Shown piece by piece: positions 15,595 to 19,514 of a stretch of DNA of 19,514 bases. Under the pieces are notes generated by a model. It was not told the origin of the DNA. It was given only the letters and a program-made list of their open reading frames with translations, and did not search any database. The translations under genes were made by a program, and so were the position numbers. Each line of letters begins with the position of its first letter. Positions within the stretch are counted from its first letter, which is position 1. Source of the DNA: Clostridiales bacterium (lineage in GTDB: Bacteria > Bacillota > Clostridia > Lachnospirales > Lachnospiraceae); the NCBI GenBank assembly GCA_019416265.1, contig DXXQ01000070.1:1-19514 (forward strand), in the 5' to 3' direction.

Positions 15595-16475
15595 AATTAA
15601 AAAATGTAACCTACACCTACAGTCCGGGAACTGCATATGAGATCCATGCTTTGAAAAATGTAAGCCTGTCCATACCGGACGGACAGTTTATCGGAATTAT
15701 CGGACATACGGGAAGCGGGAAATCAACGCTGATCCAGCATCTGAATGCTTTGATCCAGCCCACTTCCGGTACCATCACCTATAATGGGGAGGATATCTGG
15801 GGAGAGAAATATAACCGCCGTGGACTGAGAAGCGAGGTGGGGCTTGTATTTCAGTATCCCGAACATCAGCTTTTTGAAAACGACGTACTTTCTGATGTCT
15901 GCTTTGGCCCTATGAACCAGGGCCTGACCAGGGAGGAAGCGGAAATCGAGGCAAAAAAGGCGCTGCAGCAGGTTGGCTTCAAAGAAAAAAATTACGGAAA
16001 ATCACCCTTTGAGCTTTCCGGAGGCCAGAAGAAGCGAGTTGCCATTGCCGGGGTTCTTGCCATGAACCCGAAGATTCTGATCCTGGATGAGCCGACGGCA
16101 GGACTTGATCCCAAAGGCAGGGATGATATTCTCGACCAGATCGCAGAGCTTCACAAAGTGAGGGGAATCACGATCATTCTGGTGTCTCACAGTATGGAGG
16201 ACATTGCGAAATATGTGGAGAGACTGATCGTTATGAACCACGGGGAAGCGGTGTTTGATGATACCCCCAAGGCGGTTTTTTCCCATTATAAAGAACTGGA
16301 GGCCATGGGGCTTGCAGCTCCCCAGATTACTTATATTATGAGCGCGCTGAAGGAACAGGGGCTTTTGGTGAATACAGAGGCAACCACTGTGGAAGAAGCA
16401 TGTACAAGCATCCTTGATGCTCTCAAAAAAAAGAATTCGCCGCTTCTGAAAACAGGAGGAAGAACAGATGATTAG
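15585..16475 (+). CDS. ecfA2: ECF transporter ATPase subunit A2
   Basis: Second, non-identical ATPase of the ECF heterodimer. 296 residues. Walker A GHTGSGKST at 40-48, Q-loop Gln90, signature LSGGQKKR at 144-151, Walker B Glu169 in ILILDEPTAGLDP, and switch His202 in LVSHSMED. All catalytic residues are intact in both subunits, so both sites may be active. The C-terminal ~30 residues form a Ser/Lys/Gly-rich tail. The start overlaps the end of ecfA1 and the gene overlaps ecfT by 8 bases, so the three are translationally coupled, consistent with a fixed complex. Confidence 0.94.
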   Translation: MSIELKNVTYTYSPGTAYEIHALKNVSLSIPDGQFIGIIGHTGSGKSTLIQHLNALIQPTSGTITYNGEDIWGEKYNRRGLRSEVGLVFQYPEHQLFENDVLSDVCFGPMNQGLTREEAEIEAKKALQQVGFKEKNYGKSPFELSGGQKKRVAIAGVLAMNPKILILDEPTAGLDPKGRDDILDQIAELHKVRGITIILVSHSMEDIAKYVERLIVMNHGEAVFDDTPKAVFSHYKELEAMGLAAPQITYIMSALKEQGLLVNTEATTVEEACTSILDALKKKNSPLLKTGGRTDD

Positions 16476-17271
16476 AGACATTACGTTAGGACAATATTAT
16501 CCGGCAGATTCTGTTCTTCACAGAATGGATCCCAGAGTGAAGCTTGTGGGAACTCTTGCATTTATCATCTCTGTATTTGTATTTCATACAGTTCCGGGAT
16601 ATGCAGTGGCAACTTTGTTTCTTGGGACGATGATCGCAGTATCGAAGGTGCCTTTGAAGTTTATGTTTAAAGGCCTGAAGGCCATTGCCGTACTTCTGCT
16701 TATTACCATGGTATTCAATGTGATCCTCACTCCGGGCCGTGTTTTGTGGCAGTGGGGCTTTCTCAAGGTAACGGAGGAGGGAATCCGACTTGCAGGACGA
16801 ATGGCGATCCGTCTTATTTATCTGGTGATCGGTTCCTCTGTAATGACGCTGACAACAACGCCGAATCAGCTTACCGATGGCCTTGAAAGACTTCTTCGCC
16901 CGCTGAATAAGATTCATGTGCCTGTTCACGAGATTGCAATGATGATGTCCATTGCTCTTCGTTTTATTCCGATTCTCCTGGAGGAGACGGATAAGATCAT
17001 GAAGGCACAGATTGCCAGAGGCGCAGATTTCGAGAGCGGAAACCTGATCCAGAAGGCAAAAAATATGGTTCCCCTGCTTGTGCCTCTGTTTATCTCTGCT
17101 TTTCGCCGTGCCAATGATCTGGCAATGGCAATGGAGGCGAGATGCTATCATGGCGGTGACAACCGTACACAGATGAAACCGCTGCATTATGAGAAACGCG
17201 ACTATCTGGCCTATGTGCTGATGACGGCATATCTGGCAGTGGCAATTGCGTTTCGCGTGATCGGTATATAA
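16468..17271 (+). CDS. ecfT: ECF transporter transmembrane subunit EcfT
   Basis: Membrane scaffold that couples the EcfA1-EcfA2 ATPases to the S-component. 267 residues with hydrophobic helices near 25-60, 70-90, 110-130 and 245-267. Two long cytoplasmic helices carry the coupling motifs: ARG at 183-185 (AQIARGADF) and ARC at 224-226 (MEARCYHGG), the second a variant of the usual Ala-Arg-Gly motif. A strong AGGAGG site lies 8 bases before the ATG, inside the end of ecfA2. truA follows after 27 bases, the order common in Firmicutes. Confidence 0.94.
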   Translation: MIRDITLGQYYPADSVLHRMDPRVKLVGTLAFIISVFVFHTVPGYAVATLFLGTMIAVSKVPLKFMFKGLKAIAVLLLITMVFNVILTPGRVLWQWGFLKVTEEGIRLAGRMAIRLIYLVIGSSVMTLTTTPNQLTDGLERLLRPLNKIHVPVHEIAMMMSIALRFIPILLEETDKIMKAQIARGADFESGNLIQKAKNMVPLLVPLFISAFRRANDLAMAMEARCYHGGDNRTQMKPLHYEKRDYLAYVLMTAYLAVAIAFRVIGI

Positions 17272-17298
17272 GCTTTTCTGAAACTCAGGAGGAATCTT

Positions 17299-18039
17299 AT
17301 GAAACGAGTCGGTCTTGTCGTGGCTTACGACGGAACCAATTACTGCGGCTGGCAGACCCAGCCCAACGGAGTTACAGTCCAGGGAGTTCTCAACGAAACC
17401 TTGTCCCAGCTTCTTGGAGAGGAGATTGAGACAATAGGCGCAAGCCGGACAGATGCAGGGGTGCATGCGCTGGGAAACGTGGCTGTGTTTGACACAAATA
17501 CCCGTATTCCCGGGGAAAGAATCTCCTATGCGCTGAATCAGCGTCTTCCGGAGGACATCCGCATCCAGCTTTCCGAGGAAGTGGAGCCGGATTTCCATCC
17601 CCGTTACTGTGACAGCGAGAAAACCTATGAATATCGTATTCTCAACCGGAAGTTTCCGGTGCCTACAGAGCGTCTCTACAGCTATTTTTACCATTACAGG
17701 CTGGATGTGGATAAGATGAGAGAGGCGACCTCCTATCTGATCGGCCGCCATGATTTCGCATCTTTCTGCGGGGCGAAGGCGCAGGTGAAAACAACGATCC
17801 GTACAGTCACGGGGATTGACGTGTGGAGAGACGGAGATATCATTACCATCCGCGTGTCAGGAACAGGATTCCTTTACAATATGGTACGGATCATTGCCGG
17901 AACCCTGATTGAGGTGGGCAATGGACAGTATCCTCCGGAAAGGGTAAAGACCATTCTGGAAGCCTGTGACAGGGAGATGGCAGGGCCTACGGCCCCGGCG
18001 CAGGGATTGACCCTGATGGGAATTGAGTTTTTTGATTAA
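17299..18039 (+). CDS. truA: tRNA pseudouridine synthase A
   Basis: Converts uridines 38-40 of the tRNA anticodon arm to pseudouridine. 246 residues, normal length. The catalytic Asp52 lies in the conserved GASRTDAGVHA; YDGTNYCGWQ at the N-terminus and FLYNMVRIIAGTL near the C-terminus are family motifs. AGGAGG lies 6 bases before the ATG. It is the last gene of the plus-strand run. In many Firmicutes rplM-rpsI follow truA; here they do not, and a strong terminator and a convergent transporter gene come next. Confidence 0.97.
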   Translation: MKRVGLVVAYDGTNYCGWQTQPNGVTVQGVLNETLSQLLGEEIETIGASRTDAGVHALGNVAVFDTNTRIPGERISYALNQRLPEDIRIQLSEEVEPDFHPRYCDSEKTYEYRILNRKFPVPTERLYSYFYHYRLDVDKMREATSYLIGRHDFASFCGAKAQVKTTIRTVTGIDVWRDGDIITIRVSGTGFLYNMVRIIAGTLIEVGNGQYPPERVKTILEACDREMAGPTAPAQGLTLMGIEFFD

Positions 18040-18044
18040 ACAGG

Positions 18045-18093
18045 ACAAAGAAAAAGCATGACCAGAAGTAGAGCGGTCATGCTTTTTCTTTGT
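18045..18093. terminator. Bidirectional terminator between truA and the CDF transporter gene
   Basis: A 19-bp perfect inverted repeat (18045-18063 with 18075-18093) around an 11-base loop, extendable by a G-T and a G-C pair. The GC-rich core GCATGACC/GGTCATGC is flanked by an A-tract on one side and the matching T-tract (TTTTTCTTTG) on the other, so it works as a terminator read from either strand. It lies 5 bases after the truA stop and about 60 bases beyond the minus-strand gene's stop. Confidence 0.92.
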
Positions 18094-18151
18094 TCCGGAT
18101 GAAGCCGGCTGATATGGTTGGGACGGAAGCCTGAGGTCTCTTAGTTATGGT

Positions 18152-19321
18152 TCAGGCGTAGTCATGATCCACCTGGATGACTGCGAAATAGTTTCCGCTG
18201 TCCCAGGAACGGATGGCAGTTTTGATCAGGCTGACAATTTCCTGATCGGATTTTTCGCTCTGATAAGGAATCACAATGTCAAAAATTATGTTTGTATGTG
18301 TGGTGCCCTCCACAACACGGAAATCGTGGATATGGAGATCCGGTTCTGTTTCATGTACAAGCTTTGTGACTTTTTCCCTGAGAGCATTGATATGGGAATC
18401 GTTTGTGACAATGGGATCCATATGGATCGTTGCCATACAGGAAAGCTTATTCTGGAGCTCTTTTTCGATGTTGTCGATTTCGTCGTGAATCTCCAGCAGA
18501 TTGCCCTGGGCGGGAACCTCCGCGTGAAGAGAAATGATCAGTCTTCCGGGACCGTAGTCGTGGACAAGGAGATCATGGATGCCGCAGACGATGGGGTGTG
18601 CTTTTACCAGATTCTCGATTTCCCTGACGAAATCAGGACTCGGCGGCTGACCGAGAAGGGGATCCATAGTGTCCTTCATGGTTGTGATGCCGGTATAAAC
18701 GATGAAAAGCCCCACTGCGATTCCAAACCATCCGTCCAGCTGTAAGCCTGTAAACTGGCTGATCAGGGTTGCGCCCAGGACGAGAAAGGTGGAAATGGTG
18801 TCGCTTAAGCTGTCGTTGGCAGTTGCGATCATGGCAGTGCTGTCGATTTTTTTGCCGATTTTACAGTTATAATAATTCATGTAGAATTTTACCAGAATGG
18901 AAGCGATCAGAATCCCCAGGATCAAAGGGCTGCTCTCGATGGTTTCCGGATGGAGGACTTTTCCCACAGAGGTTTTTACCAGCTCAAAGCCCATAATAAG
19001 GATTGCAACTGCAACGAAAAGACCGGAAATATATTCCATTCTGCCGTGTCCGAAGGGATGCTCGGGATCCGGCTTCTGACCGGAAAGCTTGAAGCCCAGA
19101 AGGGTGATGACAGAAGAACCGGCATCGGATAAATTGTTGAAGGCGTCGGCAGTAATGGCAATGGAGCCGCTTAAAGTTCCCGCAAGCCATTTACCGGCAA
19201 ACAGCAGGATGTTGAGCAGAATTCCTACGGTTCCGCAGAGCATGCCGTAAGCCTGACGGACCTCTCCGGAATGATAGTCGGAGGGGTTTTTGATAAATAT
19301 TTTTGCTAAAAAAGTTACCAT
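18152..19321 (-). CDS. Cation diffusion facilitator, probable manganese-type exporter
   Basis: Proton-coupled efflux of a divalent metal across the membrane. 389 residues from MVTFLAKIFI. An in-frame start at 19387 would add 22 residues, but the ATG at 19319-19321 has GGGAG 8 bases ahead. Family features: DAFNNLSDAGSS in TM2, HPFGHGRMEY (88-97) between TM2 and TM3, and NDSLSDTIS in TM5. A cytoplasmic metal-sensing domain with several His residues covers about 280-389. By hand alignment to FieF the transport site is NxxxD in TM2 (Asn62, Asp66) and DxxxD in TM5 (Asp170, Asp174). The His of zinc-type members is missing; this pattern recalls the pneumococcal Mn exporter MntE. The metal is therefore inferred as Mn, not shown. 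Confidence 0.9.
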   Translation of the reverse strand: MVTFLAKIFIKNPSDYHSGEVRQAYGMLCGTVGILLNILLFAGKWLAGTLSGSIAITADAFNNLSDAGSSVITLLGFKLSGQKPDPEHPFGHGRMEYISGLFVAVAILIMGFELVKTSVGKVLHPETIESSPLILGILIASILVKFYMNYYNCKIGKKIDSTAMIATANDSLSDTISTFLVLGATLISQFTGLQLDGWFGIAVGLFIVYTGITTMKDTMDPLLGQPPSPDFVREIENLVKAHPIVCGIHDLLVHDYGPGRLIISLHAEVPAQGNLLEIHDEIDNIEKELQNKLSCMATIHMDPIVTNDSHINALREKVTKLVHETEPDLHIHDFRVVEGTTHTNIIFDIVIPYQSEKSDQEIVSLIKTAIRSWDSGNYFAVIQVDHDYA

Positions 19322-19344
19322 GTTTACTTCTCCCTTTTTGGAAT

Positions 19345-19383
19345 ACGCTCTGGAGCGCGTTTGGTCTATAAATATGTAGGATA
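19345..19383 (-). promoter_or_regulatory. Probable promoter and leader palindrome of the CDF gene
   Basis: On the minus strand TGTGCTATCCT contains an extended -10 (TATCCT at 19383-19378, with TG one base ahead). No good -35 is at 17 bases. Downstream, in the presumed leader, CGCTC/GAGCG arms with a two-base centre (within 19345-19360) form a small GC-rich palindrome in an otherwise AT-rich stretch. It could be an operator or an RNA hairpin. I know of no regulator that matches it. Confidence 0.4.
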
Positions 19384-19387
19384 GCAC

Positions 19388-19514
19388 AAATCAGAATAAA
19401 ATTCTACAAAAAACTGGAAAGAATGTGTAATTTAGAATTTTTGTTTTACAAATAAAAGATAGAACAAAAAGCAATATTTCTAAAAAATAAAGCAAAAAGA
19501 CAATTGAAAATATA
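19388..19514. other. AT-rich intergenic sequence at the right edge
   Basis: Rich in A/T runs, with no ribosome site, credible reading frame, inverted repeat or RNA gene that I can recognise. It may hold upstream promoter sequence of the CDF gene or the end of a gene outside the window. Confidence 0.5.

Noticed and set aside
16486..17751. Long minus-strand open frame (421 codons) opposite ecfT and truA
   Set aside because: It is antisense to two well-supported genes, is rich in His, Cys and Lys in no family pattern, and has no ribosome site; a codon-bias shadow.

Overview
The window looks like a chromosomal segment of a gut-type Firmicute, most likely a Lachnospiraceae member (Clostridium cluster XIVa, Blautia or Ruminococcus gnavus-like). 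This rests on the gene content and order: tig-clpP, clpX-lon-engB and ecfA1-ecfA2-ecfT-truA. A GH29 fucosidase, YesL-type (DUF624) and microcompartment genes, moderate GC with purine-rich ribosome sites, and AT-rich intergenic regions also fit. The genus is inferred and cannot be proven from the sequence. No rRNA, tRNA, CRISPR array, insertion sequence or phage gene was seen.

Left part (1-2500): the 3' portion of an alpha-L-fucosidase runs in from the left edge. Convergent to it is a compact three-gene minus-strand operon with a near-consensus promoter. It encodes two different circularly permuted bacterial microcompartment (BMC) shell proteins of the EutS/PduU type and an EutP/PduV-type small GTPase. 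No BMC enzymes or other shell classes are present, so this looks like a satellite module acting with a locus elsewhere. The fucosidase neighbour makes the fucose/1,2-propanediol pathway the first hypothesis. This is the most unusual part of the window.

Middle left (2500-8300): a YesL-type membrane protein gene ends at a strong hairpin with a T-tract. A 4-alpha-glucanotransferase (malQ), a sodium-dependent amino-acid symporter of the NSS family and pyrroline-5-carboxylate reductase (proC) follow and look like one transcription unit. A CYTH-domain phosphatase (minus strand) and a DJ-1/PfpI family protein (own extended -10 promoter) close the region.

Right part (8300-18100): a long plus-strand housekeeping run. 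Trigger factor and ClpP form one unit. A hairpin with a poor T-tract separates them from clpX, lon and the GTPase engB, so the folding and ATP-dependent proteolysis genes sit together. The energising module of an ECF vitamin transporter (two ATPases with overlapping genes, plus EcfT) and the tRNA pseudouridine synthase truA complete the run, which ends at a very long perfect bidirectional terminator.

Right edge (18150-19514): a minus-strand cation diffusion facilitator whose metal-site residues resemble manganese exporters, with a probable promoter and a small palindrome in its leader. The last 130 bases are AT-rich and carry no gene that I can see.

Several open reading frames begin upstream of the likely true start. 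In the features the start was chosen by ribosome binding site and family N-terminus, and the reason is given.
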